Positions 5,479 to 12,212 of a stretch of DNA of 12,212 nucleotides are shown here, one piece after another. Position 1 is the stretch's first letter. Each line of letters opens with the position of its first letter. The DNA lies in assembly GCA_964614575.1 (NCBI GenBank), contig CAZTLX010000131.1, forward strand, positions 1 through 12,212, written 5' to 3'. A program made the translations under genes and the position numbers. The DNA comes from JBGTLW01 sp964614575 (GTDB lineage Bacteria > Planctomycetota > Phycisphaerae > Phycisphaerales > Phycisphaeraceae). A model generated the notes under the pieces. The model was not told the DNA's origin. It ran no database searches and was given only the letters and a program-made list of their open reading frames with translations.

Positions 5479-7062
5479 TTAGAACTCCGCGTTGTACTTC
5501 TGCGTCATCTTGCTGCGCACGTCGGCGGCGGAGTTCTGGATCGCTTCCATCATCCGGATCGCTTCCTGCTTACCCTTGGCGCGTTCCTCGATCGCGACCT
5601 GGCGGCGTTCGCCCTCCTGGTAGCCGCGGCGGTAGCGTTCCTGGCCGTACTCCACCTCCTCGAAGTGGGTGTTGCGGTAGCTGCCGTAGTTGTAGTTGCG
5701 GTCGCCGTCGTAGTGGTAGTCGCCGCTGCTGTAATGACGGCCGCGGTCGGTGATGGCGATGGTCTTGGTCGGCGCGCCGCCGGAGTCTTCGGTGTCGTAG
5801 AAGTTGGCGTGCTCGGCGGCGCGGGCGGCGGTGTTGAGCCGCACGTCCTTGAGCCGGACCGATGCGCCCCGCAGCGTATTCGAGACATAACCGCCCCAGG
5901 CCTGCAGTTCGGGATCGACGTTGAGGATCGGCAACTGATCGACCTTGCGGGCGTAGCGGTCGAGGTACACCGCGACGTCGTCGAGGTTGTCCGCGTTCTC
6001 CGCCCTGCTCACGTCGTTGATCATCCCCTGGACCGCCTTGAAGTACTGCTGGCTGGCGGCCAGCGGGTCAAGCTGCTCCTCGGTGTGCTCTTCCTTGTCG
6101 TGCCTGGTGTCCGGCACCGCGGCGCTGAGCAGGCTGCTGATGCGGCGGAGGCCGGAGGTGAACAGCTCGCCGCTGAGCGTGATCGCGTTGCCCTCAACCT
6201 TCGCGTCCCAGGCCTCCATCTCGGCGATGTACACGCCGTGGTTGGCCATGGCCCGCACCACCGCCTGCTGAGCGACGGGCGCCAGGATCGAAGCGTCCGC
6301 GCCGAAGTCCAGGGTCACCGTGCCCATCACCTTGTCCGTCGCCGTCAGGCTCATGGTCATGCCCTTGAGCGACGCCACCAGGTCGGCCAGCTTGATCGCG
6401 TCGAGGTTGTGCTCGGTCACCAGCTCGGCCTGCGCGAGGCCGGGCAGGATGTCCCGGGCGGAGATCACCCCTTCCAGGTCCAGCGCGATCAGCACCTGCG
6501 ACTTGTCGAGGTCGGCCTTGGCGACGGCGGCGGACAGGTAGCTGGAGAGGTCGGGCTTGGTCGCGGTGTTGGCGGCCTTGGCCCAACGCAGGCCGGTCTG
6601 CCGATCGGCCGGGGCGTACGCCGCGGCGATGTGGTCGCCAAAGACCACCGCGACAAAGTCGCGCGGGGAGAATGCCGCGTCCTGCTCGCCAAGCTTGTCA
6701 ACGTGGCCGCCCTCCGCCTTGGCGATCTGCGCGGCGGTGACCGCGTCCTTCATGTACACGGCGGTGACTTCCCAGATCGGGGCACCAGTGGTCAGGTCGA
6801 TCCGCGCGCCGCGGGCGAACTTGGTCGCGCCGATCGGCACCAGCAGCGCCTTGTCGGCCGCCCGCATCGTGCGCTGTTCGGTCAGGTGCTGGGCCTTGGC
6901 GTATTCCGTGCCGCCGATGCCCAGCGGATTGATCAACACCACCGCGTTGGCGTCCGAAGGCACCAGCCGCAGCAGGGAGTCGTAGTCCGACGTCGCCGCC
7001 GCGGGCATGGCCATCGCGCACGCCAACACCGCCGTCACACCCGCACAGATCGCAGAACGCAT
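5479..7062 (-). CDS. Secreted protein of unknown function with Tyr/Arg-rich C-terminal tail
   Basis: 527 residues from the ATG at 7062-7060, chosen because GGGAG lies seven bases upstream (7074-7070) and the first 23 residues form a clean signal peptide (MRSAICAGVTAVLACAMAMP, AAA). I do not recognise the family. The mature part is alpha/beta-like with repeated hydrophobic segments (YDSLLRLVPSDANAVVLINP at 27-46; DFVAVVFGDHIAAAYAP at 135-151; QVLIALDLEGVISARDILPG at 189-208). The start DANAVVLINP recalls secreted planctomycete proteins of unknown role. A linker at about 318-335 is rich in His/Glu. The C-terminal tail at 440-485 is strongly Tyr/Arg/Asp-rich (HYSSGDYHYDGDRNYNYGSY) and is followed by a charged helix. 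It has its own strong terminator, and the 214-base gap from lysA suggests a single-gene unit. Confidence 0.85.
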   Translation of the reverse strand: MRSAICAGVTAVLACAMAMPAAATSDYDSLLRLVPSDANAVVLINPLGIGGTEYAKAQHLTEQRTMRAADKALLVPIGATKFARGARIDLTTGAPIWEVTAVYMKDAVTAAQIAKAEGGHVDKLGEQDAAFSPRDFVAVVFGDHIAAAYAPADRQTGLRWAKAANTATKPDLSSYLSAAVAKADLDKSQVLIALDLEGVISARDILPGLAQAELVTEHNLDAIKLADLVASLKGMTMSLTATDKVMGTVTLDFGADASILAPVAQQAVVRAMANHGVYIAEMEAWDAKVEGNAITLSGELFTSGLRRISSLLSAAVPDTRHDKEEHTEEQLDPLAASQQYFKAVQGMINDVSRAENADNLDDVAVYLDRYARKVDQLPILNVDPELQAWGGYVSNTLRGASVRLKDVRLNTAARAAEHANFYDTEDSGGAPTKTIAITDRGRHYSSGDYHYDGDRNYNYGSYRNTHFEEVEYGQERYRRGYQEGERRQVAIEERAKGKQEAIRMMEAIQNSAADVRSKMTQKYNAEF

Positions 7063-7217
7063 GAGAGAGCTCCCTGAATTAAGTTGTGAACACCTGACAC
7101 GCGAGCCGAAAGGCACGCCCCACGGGCCATAGCGTACCAAAAGACGCGGGGGGGGGCGGCAGATGCCCGGCCGACCCTCCACCATCTTGCGCCCCGGGCC
7201 CGACCCGCTGCGACCGG

Positions 7218-7239
7218 AAGATCGCGGGGCCGCGGTCTT
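7218..7239 (-). terminator. Weak hairpin downstream of lysA
   Basis: AAGATCGCGG and CCGCGGTCTT flank two bases as an inverted repeat with one mismatch (G-U pair in plus-strand RNA, C-A in minus-strand RNA). It lies about 40 bases past the lysA stop. There is no T tract and the minus-strand version is less stable, so a terminator role for lysA is only possible. The rest of the 7063-7276 gap holds a run of nine G at 7148-7156 and no other signal I can defend. Confidence 0.25.
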
Positions 7240-7276
7240 GAAGCCCGACGTTCGTGGCGGATGCGTCACCGCCCAT

Positions 7277-8575
7277 TCAGCCCGCGCTAACCTCCGGCCC
7301 CAGCAGGTCGTCGTACGTCTCGCGGCGGCGGATGACGGTCAGTTTGTCGCCATCGACCAGCATCTCGACGGGGCGCGGGAAGGCGTTGTAGTTGCTGGCC
7401 ATCACCATGCCGTAGGCCCCGGCGGTGAAGATGCACAGGTTGTCGCCGCGCCGCACCGGCGGGATGGCGCGGGCCTTGGCCAGTACGTCGCCGCTCTCGC
7501 ACAGTGGGCCGGCGATGTCCACCATCTCCAGTCCCGGCATCTGCATCTCGCGCTGCCGGCTGGGGGGCACGAACGGCTCGGACACCTGCGTCGGCCAGAT
7601 GAAATGGAAGGCGTCATACATCGCTGGGCGGATCAGGTGATGGAAACCGGTGTCCACGATGACGTATTGCTTGTGCCCGCTAGTCTTGCGGTAGAGCACG
7701 CGAGACAGCAGGACACCGGCGTTGGCGGCGATGGTCCGGCCGGGCTCGAGGATGACCGTGCCGCCGGCCTGCTTGAAGGGACGCAGCAGCGGGACGATGG
7801 CGTCGGCGTACTCGGTCCACGCGGGCGACTTGCCGGTCTCGTAGTCCGCCGCATAACCGCCGCCGATGTCAAGGGCGTTGATCGTGTAGCCATCGCTGCG
7901 TAATTCGTCGATCAGCGCCAGCGCCTTGGTGATGGCGCGCACATAAGGTTCGGCCGAGTAGATCGGCGAGCCGATGTGCAGATGGATCGTGTCCAGCAGG
8001 CAGTGCTCGTTGCGGCCGTAGCGATCGAAGAACGCCCGGGCGCGGTCGATGTCGACGCCGAACTTGTCGCCCTTCTTGCCCGTGGAGGTCTTGGCGTGGG
8101 TGTTGGGGTCGGCCACATCTGGGTTCACACGCAGCGCGCCGTGCGTGCGCCTGCCCATCTTCTGGGCGATCGAGGCGATGTTCTCAAACTCCTCTTCCGA
8201 TTCGATATTGAACCAGCCGATGCCGGTGTCGATCGCCTGGGTGATCTCGGCATCTGTCTTACCCACGCCGGCGTAGACGATCTTTCGCGGGTCAGCGCCA
8301 GCCGTGAGGGCCCGGTGCAACTCGCCGCCGCTGACCACGTCCATGCCGCTGCCCTGATCCACCATCAGCCGCAGCAGGTGGATATTCCCGCAGCTCTTGA
8401 TCGAGTAGCAGATGATCGGGTCCAGCTCGGCGAACGCCGCGGCGATGTCGCGGTAGTGCGCCAGCAGCGTGGCCTTGGAATAGATATACGCCGGCGTACC
8501 GACCTGCGCGGCGATGTCGTCGAGGGGCAGGTCTTCGCAGTGCAGGATGCCGTCGCGGTAGGTGAAGTGGTCCAT
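7277..8575 (-). CDS. lysA: Diaminopimelate decarboxylase
   Basis: 432 residues from the ATG at 8575-8573. A PLP-dependent fold-III (alanine-racemase-like barrel) decarboxylase that converts meso-diaminopimelate to L-lysine in the cytoplasm. Visible signatures: the PLP lysine Lys60 in CYSIKSCGN; HLHIGSPI (198-205); the phosphate-binding DIGGGY (236-241); EPGR (277-280); CESGDVL with the active-site Cys359 contributed across the dimer; AGAYG (385-389) and SNYNAFPRP near the end. The STGKKGDKFGVD stretch (164-175) also matches the LysA subfamily rather than ornithine/arginine decarboxylases. Length is normal. No ribosome binding site precedes the start (the bases before it are CCTCCCCCC), but the protein aligns from this methionine. 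It is divergent from the kinase-like gene; no other lysine-pathway gene is adjacent. Confidence 0.93.
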   Translation of the reverse strand: MDHFTYRDGILHCEDLPLDDIAAQVGTPAYIYSKATLLAHYRDIAAAFAELDPIICYSIKSCGNIHLLRLMVDQGSGMDVVSGGELHRALTAGADPRKIVYAGVGKTDAEITQAIDTGIGWFNIESEEEFENIASIAQKMGRRTHGALRVNPDVADPNTHAKTSTGKKGDKFGVDIDRARAFFDRYGRNEHCLLDTIHLHIGSPIYSAEPYVRAITKALALIDELRSDGYTINALDIGGGYAADYETGKSPAWTEYADAIVPLLRPFKQAGGTVILEPGRTIAANAGVLLSRVLYRKTSGHKQYVIVDTGFHHLIRPAMYDAFHFIWPTQVSEPFVPPSRQREMQMPGLEMVDIAGPLCESGDVLAKARAIPPVRRGDNLCIFTAGAYGMVMASNYNAFPRPVEMLVDGDKLTVIRRRETYDDLLGPEVSAG

Positions 8576-8650
8576 GGGGGGAGGGTCTGAGGTTTGGGGT
8601 TGGGGTGGGGTGAGTGGGGTATGATAATGCCAACCGCTGCGAAACACCGG

Positions 8651-8670
8651 CCGCGGATTGACATCCGCGG
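8651..8670. promoter_or_regulatory. Perfect palindrome in the divergent lysA / kinase-like spacer
   Basis: CCGCGGAT, TGAC, ATCCGCGG: eight perfect pairs with a four-base centre, extendable by one G-C and one G-T pair outward. It sits about 75 bases upstream of lysA and 140 upstream of the kinase-like gene. A consensus -35 hexamer, TTGACA (8658-8663, plus strand), is embedded in its centre, though the -10 at 17 bases spacing (CCTGAT) is poor. It could be an operator covering a promoter, or an RNA hairpin in either leader. Elsewhere in this 234-base spacer (8576-8809) I see no gene. Confidence 0.4.
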
Positions 8671-8809
8671 CTTCGTGCGACCTGATCACGCATAGCGATA
8701 GCTGCGATGCAACGCGTCGCTGATGACGTCCGTCCGCGGGGGTCGTCGCGGAAATCATTCGAACGCACATTGTCGGCACTGCTGTCTGTCCTCAACCGAA
8801 GGAACCGCC

Positions 8810-9382
8810 TTGAAGCCGACCTACCCGCCACTTGGCCGCCGCATCGCCGTGGTCGGTGTCTGCGGCTGCGGGAAGACCACCGTCGCCAAAGCAATATCCG
8901 CGCGCACCGGCATCCCGTATTTCTCAAACGACGAAATTATCCATCGGCCGAACTGGACGCAGCCGACGCCGGCCGAGGAGATCGCCGGGTTCGAGGCCGC
9001 GACCGCCGGCGACGCGTGGGTGACCGACGGCAACCAGAACCCCACCAAAGCGCCCGACCGCGTCGTGATCGATCGGCTCGACACCATCATCTGGCTCGAC
9101 CTGCCCCGCCGCGTCGTGTTCCCGCAACTGCTGTGGCGCACGATCAGGCGGGCGTGGACGAAGGAAGAACTGTGGCACGGCAACCGCGAGAGCTGGCGGC
9201 AATCCTTCGCGTCGCGCGATTCAATCCTCTGGTGGTACTTCAAGACCTACCGGTCCTGCCGGCGGCGGTACCTGCCCTGGATGACCGATGGCGACCACGA
9301 ATTCAACCACCTGATCCGCATCCACCTGCGCAGCCGCGCTCAGGTGCGGCGGTGGCTCGATGCATTGCCGACGAGCGCATAA
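8810..9382 (+). CDS. P-loop adenylate-kinase-like (FlaR / topology-modulation type) protein
   Basis: 190 residues from TTG at 8810-8812. The start is set by AAGGA (8799-8803) six bases upstream; no in-frame ATG lies closer than 8723. The protein opens with a beta strand and Walker A (VVGVCGCGKTTVAKAISA, about residues 14-31, Lys22), then a DE pair at 41-42, WVTDGNQN (70-77), the Walker-B-like strand DTIIWLDLPRRVV (91-103), and a NRESWRQSFASRDSILWW segment (125-142). This pattern is that of small nucleoside/adenylate-kinase-like proteins often annotated as topology modulation protein or FlaR, for which the true substrate is unknown. It is a single cytoplasmic domain of normal length. It stands alone, divergent from lysA and convergent with the esterase gene. 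Confidence 0.82.
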   Translation: MKPTYPPLGRRIAVVGVCGCGKTTVAKAISARTGIPYFSNDEIIHRPNWTQPTPAEEIAGFEAATAGDAWVTDGNQNPTKAPDRVVIDRLDTIIWLDLPRRVVFPQLLWRTIRRAWTKEELWHGNRESWRQSFASRDSILWWYFKTYRSCRRRYLPWMTDGDHEFNHLIRIHLRSRAQVRRWLDALPTSA

Positions 9383-9395
9383 CCCAACCCCCCTC

Positions 9396-9479
9396 TCCCG
9401 CTATAGCGGCCGCGGCGAAGCCACCCACTTCCAGCGCGTCAATGAAAACGCGACGCTGCGCGTCAGCCGCTATGCGGGA
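9396..9479. repeat. Inverted repeat between convergent genes
   Basis: TCCCGCTATAGCGGC (9396-9410) and GCCGCTATGCGGGA (9466-9479) are inverted copies differing by one base deletion, 55 bases apart. The left arm also contains the 12-base perfect palindrome CCGCTATAGCGG. The spacer contains a smaller hairpin, GACGC-TGC-GCGTC (9453-9465). It lies between the stops of the kinase-like (+) and esterase (-) genes and has no T tract. It may slow or stop transcription from both sides, or be a remnant of a dispersed intergenic palindrome; the sequence alone cannot decide. Confidence 0.55.
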
Positions 9480-9504
9480 AAGCACGGGCATCGTGTCATC
9501 ACGC

Positions 9505-11787
9505 TCAGGGCGTCGGCGTGGGCGCTTGCGTCATCGCGTCCAACACCTCCGCCGTCGGCATGACCGGCGGCTGGCCGCGGCGGTTCTCGAGTAACCAACT
9601 GTAGAGCTGCGGGTTGTTATATGTCACGGTCCACGAGTTGTGGCCGACACCCGGGTACACCGTCAGCGCGACGTGCTCGCCGCCCGCGGCGCGGATGCCA
9701 TCGACCATCGCTTCGCTGCGTGCGACCGGCACGACGCCGTCGGCCCCGCCGTGGAACACCCAGATGGGCAAGCCGGTCAGCCGCGCCGCCTCGTCGGGAT
9801 CACCCCCGCCACAGATCGGGGCCACGGCCGCGAAGCGCTCGGGGAACGCCTGCGCGGTGTACCACGAGCCGTGGCCGCCCATCGAAAGGCCCGTGAGGTA
9901 CACGCGGTCTTCATCGATGCGGTGCTCGGCGAGCAACTCATCGAGCAGGTCGTTCACGCGCATCGGACCCCACCAGGTGCCCGGCTCGCACTGGGGGCTG
10001 ATGATGACAAAGGGCAACGACATCCCCTGACGCGCCGCCACCGCCGGGCCGTGCGGCGGGATCGGGTTCTCCGCGAAACCGCGCTCGCCCGAGCCGTGCA
10101 GGAACAGGATCAGCGGCCAGCGCCGCTCGGCGTTGGCCGGGTCGTCGTAGCCCTCGGGCAGGTAGGTGTGGTAGCGGTGATGGAACTGACCGAGCTGCTT
10201 CTTGAGCCCCAGCCACCACGCCTCATCGAGCGCCCACGGGTTGTCACGGCTGGACATCGCGTCGGCATCCGCGCCCGTCTCGTAGAGGCCCGCGGCAATC
10301 ACCCCGCCGGGGGTCTCACGCGTCAGCCGAGCCACCAGCTCATCACGCATCAGCCGGGTGATCGGCTCGGCCTGGGCCTCGACCATCGCCGCGTCCAGAC
10401 CAAGCCCCGCGGGGAAGCCAACCTCCGCCAGCGTCAGACCGTCCCAATCGATCTGCGTCCCCCCGGAAGCCCCGGACGATTCGGAATCCAGCGAGTCCCC
10501 GCTATCCGTCACGCCCGGGGCTCGGAAGAGCGTGACGTAGCGGTGCATCGGCGGCAGGCCCTCGGCCTCGATCGCCATCACCGCGCCGTAACGCCCGGGC
10601 TTAAGCGCCTTACGCACCGCGTGGTAGTCCGCGTCGTAATACGTCGTGGTGATCGTGTGCGGGCCGAGCAGCACGTCGATCCAGCGCGGCGTCTGGAAGG
10701 CGATCGGCGGCAGGTCCGGCCCGACAAAAATCGGCCGCACCCGCAGCGGCGCTTCGTTCACCGCGGCGATGATGCGCGTGGCGGGGTCCGACGCCTTGAA
10801 CGTGTGCAGCAACCGGTCGCCCGCGGTCACCCGGAACGGCGGCGCATCGGCATCGCTCGGACCCGACAGCGGCACCTTCACCAGCGCGCTGGCGTGGTCG
10901 CCGCTCGGCTCAAGCATCGCGACCGCCACGGCCTTCTCGCCACGCACCACCTTCACCTGCGTGTCGGCCAGCGCCGACGGCCCGAGCACAAACACCCGCT
11001 GCTCGCGGAACGTCGGCCCCAGCACCGACCCCGCCGTCAGCCGGTCCGGGTCACTGGCCGTGCCCGCGAGCTTCAGCTTGTGCATCGCGCCCGCGCCGCT
11101 GCCCGCCCACCCGGTGGTGAACCACGTCGTCTCATACCGCGAGCCGTTGTCCCGCTGGTCGCGGTCGTTGATCTGCAAGTTCGCCGCGACCACCGTGCCC
11201 AGCGCCGGCTCGATGCCCAGCATCGCCCAAGGCAGCCGCAGCTCGACCGTGTAACCCGTCTCGTCCGACGACGAGGCAACCTCCACCGCCAGCGCCGGTT
11301 CCTTCGTGGCCCGCCGATCATTCAGGACCGTCGCCAACTCACCCCCCGCGGCTCGATCGCGCCCGGGGCTGATGATCGCCTGCAACACCTGCTTCATCTG
11401 CGGCCCGCCGGCGGCAAAAAACTCGACCGAGTCGTAGTTCCACGGCGCGTTGTCGGGCGACTCCACCGCCGCGTCGTCCTCGACGCGCACCAGCACCAGC
11501 AGCCCACGATCGTCCCAACCGAAACGCGCCGCGGCCGAGAAGTCGCTCGTAGGGACCACCCGGTGGTTACGCGGGTAGAACGTCGTGACCACAAAACCCC
11601 GATCGCCCCAGTCGTCCGCGTTCCCGTCGATCGTGATATCACCGACCGACGGCACATCGAACGTCGGATATGCCGCGACCTTCCCATCATCCCCCGCCGC
11701 CCCGGAAGCACCCCGCACCCCGAACCCAGCCGGCGAACCCAACGCCAAGACCAGCAACGCAAGCCGAACGCAGACATACCACCGCAT
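9505..11787 (-). CDS. Secreted esterase-like alpha/beta hydrolase with N-terminal CBM9-like domain
   Basis: 760 residues from the ATG at 11787-11785, preceded by GGAG at seven bases and opening into a signal peptide (VRLALLVLALGSPAGFGVRG). Residues 45-245 look like the CBM9-like sugar-binding fold found in many secreted enzymes: ITIDGNADDWGD, WDDRGLLVLVRVEDDA, NYDSVEFFAAGG, YTVELRLPWAMLG. A middle region (250-530) has no family I recognise. The C-terminal part (535-740) is an alpha/beta hydrolase of the PHB-depolymerase/phospholipase-carboxylesterase type: LILFLHGSGERG oxyanion strand, nucleophile Ser635 in GLSMGG, Asp683 (HGGADGVVPV) and His716 (GVGHNSW). It probably hydrolyses an ester on a polysaccharide or polymer outside the cytoplasm; the substrate is not predictable. 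A short Thr/Pro tail ends the protein. Single-gene unit, convergent with the kinase-like gene. Confidence 0.88.
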   Translation of the reverse strand: MRWYVCVRLALLVLALGSPAGFGVRGASGAAGDDGKVAAYPTFDVPSVGDITIDGNADDWGDRGFVVTTFYPRNHRVVPTSDFSAAARFGWDDRGLLVLVRVEDDAAVESPDNAPWNYDSVEFFAAGGPQMKQVLQAIISPGRDRAAGGELATVLNDRRATKEPALAVEVASSSDETGYTVELRLPWAMLGIEPALGTVVAANLQINDRDQRDNGSRYETTWFTTGWAGSGAGAMHKLKLAGTASDPDRLTAGSVLGPTFREQRVFVLGPSALADTQVKVVRGEKAVAVAMLEPSGDHASALVKVPLSGPSDADAPPFRVTAGDRLLHTFKASDPATRIIAAVNEAPLRVRPIFVGPDLPPIAFQTPRWIDVLLGPHTITTTYYDADYHAVRKALKPGRYGAVMAIEAEGLPPMHRYVTLFRAPGVTDSGDSLDSESSGASGGTQIDWDGLTLAEVGFPAGLGLDAAMVEAQAEPITRLMRDELVARLTRETPGGVIAAGLYETGADADAMSSRDNPWALDEAWWLGLKKQLGQFHHRYHTYLPEGYDDPANAERRWPLILFLHGSGERGFAENPIPPHGPAVAARQGMSLPFVIISPQCEPGTWWGPMRVNDLLDELLAEHRIDEDRVYLTGLSMGGHGSWYTAQAFPERFAAVAPICGGGDPDEAARLTGLPIWVFHGGADGVVPVARSEAMVDGIRAAGGEHVALTVYPGVGHNSWTVTYNNPQLYSWLLENRRGQPPVMPTAEVLDAMTQAPTPTP

Positions 11788-11842
11788 GGCAAGACTCCGA
11801 AAAGCGGACAGATAAACACATGGCCCTGACCAGCCAGTGTAC

Positions 11843-11861
11843 ATCAACCGCAAGTGTTGAT
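11843..11861. promoter_or_regulatory. Operator-like palindrome upstream of the esterase gene
   Basis: ATCAAC, seven-base spacer, GTTGAT: a perfect dyad of the size bound by helix-turn-helix dimers, 56-74 bases upstream of the esterase start. No convincing -35/-10 pair overlaps it. A regulatory role is inferred from symmetry and position. Confidence 0.3.
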
Positions 11862-11865
11862 CTTT

Positions 11866-11964
11866 TAACCGCGAAGGCGCGAAGAGCGAAGTTGGAGAGT
11901 ATTCAGAAGTCAAGAAAACATGTATGGCTTCGTGCCCTTCGCCCTCTTCGCGGCTTCGCGGTTA
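11866..11964. repeat. Long imperfect inverted repeat, dispersed-element-like
   Basis: Left arm TAACCGCGAAGGCGCGAAGA followed by GCGAAG (11866-11891). The right arm ends CTTCGCGGCTTCGCGGTTA (11937-11964) and is its near reverse complement. About 45 bases separate the arms. The arms consist of repeated CGCGAAG-type units, a pattern seen in intergenic palindromic repeats of many bacteria. ATTCAGAA occurs beside both arms (11901-11908 inside the loop, 11964-11971 just outside the right arm). The transcript would form a long hairpin. No open frame here looks like a gene. Confidence 0.65.
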
Positions 11965-12157
11965 TTCAGAAATCCCGGTAAGCTATCTATGGCGTTCAGG
12001 ACGCCGCCGGGTCCGCGGGAAGGGCCGAGCCCACCTGAGTCCGACATCCTGTTTCGTTCATCACCGTGATGGACTTCTTTCACGCCCCCAGCAAGCGGAC
12101 GACGGGGCACCCCCGGAAGGACACCCCGCTAACGGGCACCTTCGAAAGGAGTTCATT
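11965..12157 (+). other. Structured non-coding leader before the right-edge gene
   Basis: There is no gene in this stretch that I can support. Together with 11788-11964 it makes a 370-base gap. On the plus strand it contains several small hairpins: GGCGT-TCAGG-ACGCC (11991-12005), CATCAC-C-GTGATG (12059-12071), CGGGG-CAC-CCCCG (12103-12115) and CCCG-CTAA-CGGG (12125-12136). A weak -10-like TATCTA lies at 11984-11989. I do not recognise a known riboswitch or RNA family. Confidence 0.35.
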
Positions 12158-12212
12158 GTGGCACTTCAACCCGAGTCCGTCTTCCCGTCCGGCCCGCCGC
12201 GGGCGCACCTCA
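12158..12212 (+). CDS. 5' end of an unidentified gene (cut by window edge)
   Basis: GTG at 12158-12160 is preceded by a strong ribosome binding site, AAAGGAG (12145-12151), at six bases. The frame stays open to the edge: (M)ALQPESVFPSGPPRAHL, 18 codons. No function can be assigned from so little. The strong translation signal is the main reason to believe it. Confidence 0.6.
   Translation, partial: MALQPESVFPSGPPRAHL

Noticed and set aside
5455..7077. 540-codon open frame on the plus strand opposite the 527-residue secreted protein gene
   Set aside because: Low-complexity Val/Gly/Arg/His composition, no ribosome binding site, and it starts within the terminator region of the opposite gene. 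Treated as a shadow frame.
8576..8809. Lysine riboswitch upstream of lysA
   Set aside because: The spacer is too short and lacks the multi-helix core of the lysine aptamer; only one simple hairpin is visible.
9382..9479. Possible integron attC-like site (ACCCAAC plus imperfect palindrome)
   Set aside because: No matching GTTRRRY core at the other end and no integrase or cassette array nearby.
9640..11829. Very long open frame antisense to the esterase gene (about 729 codons)
   Set aside because: It is rich in Arg/His/Pro/Gly with no domain signal, and it mirrors a gene with clear catalytic motifs. High GC leaves few stops on the opposite strand.
1..12212. CRISPR array, tRNA/rRNA genes, insertion sequence or phage genes
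   Set aside because: No regularly spaced direct repeats, cloverleaf, rRNA motifs, transposase or phage-like protein was seen on either strand.

Overview
The window is high-GC bacterial DNA. It most resembles a planctomycete, probably of the Phycisphaerae type. I infer this from the protein set: ExbB plus two ExbDs plus a TonB-like coiled-coil protein, secreted proteins of unknown function, a Tat-exported intradiol dioxygenase, and a secreted esterase with an N-terminal carbohydrate-binding-like domain. It is not established by any marker gene here. The layout looks like ordinary chromosome; I see no insertion sequence, prophage, CRISPR array, tRNA or rRNA.

Left end (1-865). The 5' part of ruvB runs off the left edge on the minus strand. 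Just upstream of it, on the same strand, is a small toxin-antitoxin remnant. A short antitoxin-like reading frame overlaps the start of a RelE/ParE-like toxin gene, and the toxin is broken by a +1 frameshift. A leftward and a rightward transcription unit diverge at about 800-865.

Central operon (866-4613, plus strand). There are four tightly packed genes: a TTG-started ExbB/TolQ-type proton channel subunit, two successive ExbD/TolR-type subunits, and a 665-residue protein. The last has one N-terminal membrane segment carrying the TonB-type Ser-x3-His motif, then several hundred residues of coiled coil, and ends in a beta-rich ligand-binding-like domain instead of a recognisable TonB C-terminal domain. 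It is the best candidate for an uncharacterised system here: a proton-motive-force motor coupled to an unusual periplasmic arm.

Minus-strand block (4655-8575). This holds a Tat-signal intradiol ring-cleavage dioxygenase, a secreted 527-residue protein of unknown function with a Tyr/Arg-rich tail and a good intrinsic terminator, and a diaminopimelate decarboxylase (lysA). lysA is divergent from a small TTG-started P-loop kinase-like protein (8810-9382, plus). The spacer between those two genes carries a perfect hairpin-forming palindrome.

Right end (9383-12212). A 760-residue secreted esterase-like protein lies on the minus strand, convergent with the kinase-like gene, and an inverted repeat sits between their 3' ends. 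Upstream of the esterase gene are an operator-like palindrome, a long imperfect inverted repeat that looks like a dispersed intergenic element, and a structured leader. The leader precedes a GTG-started gene of which only 18 codons are visible.
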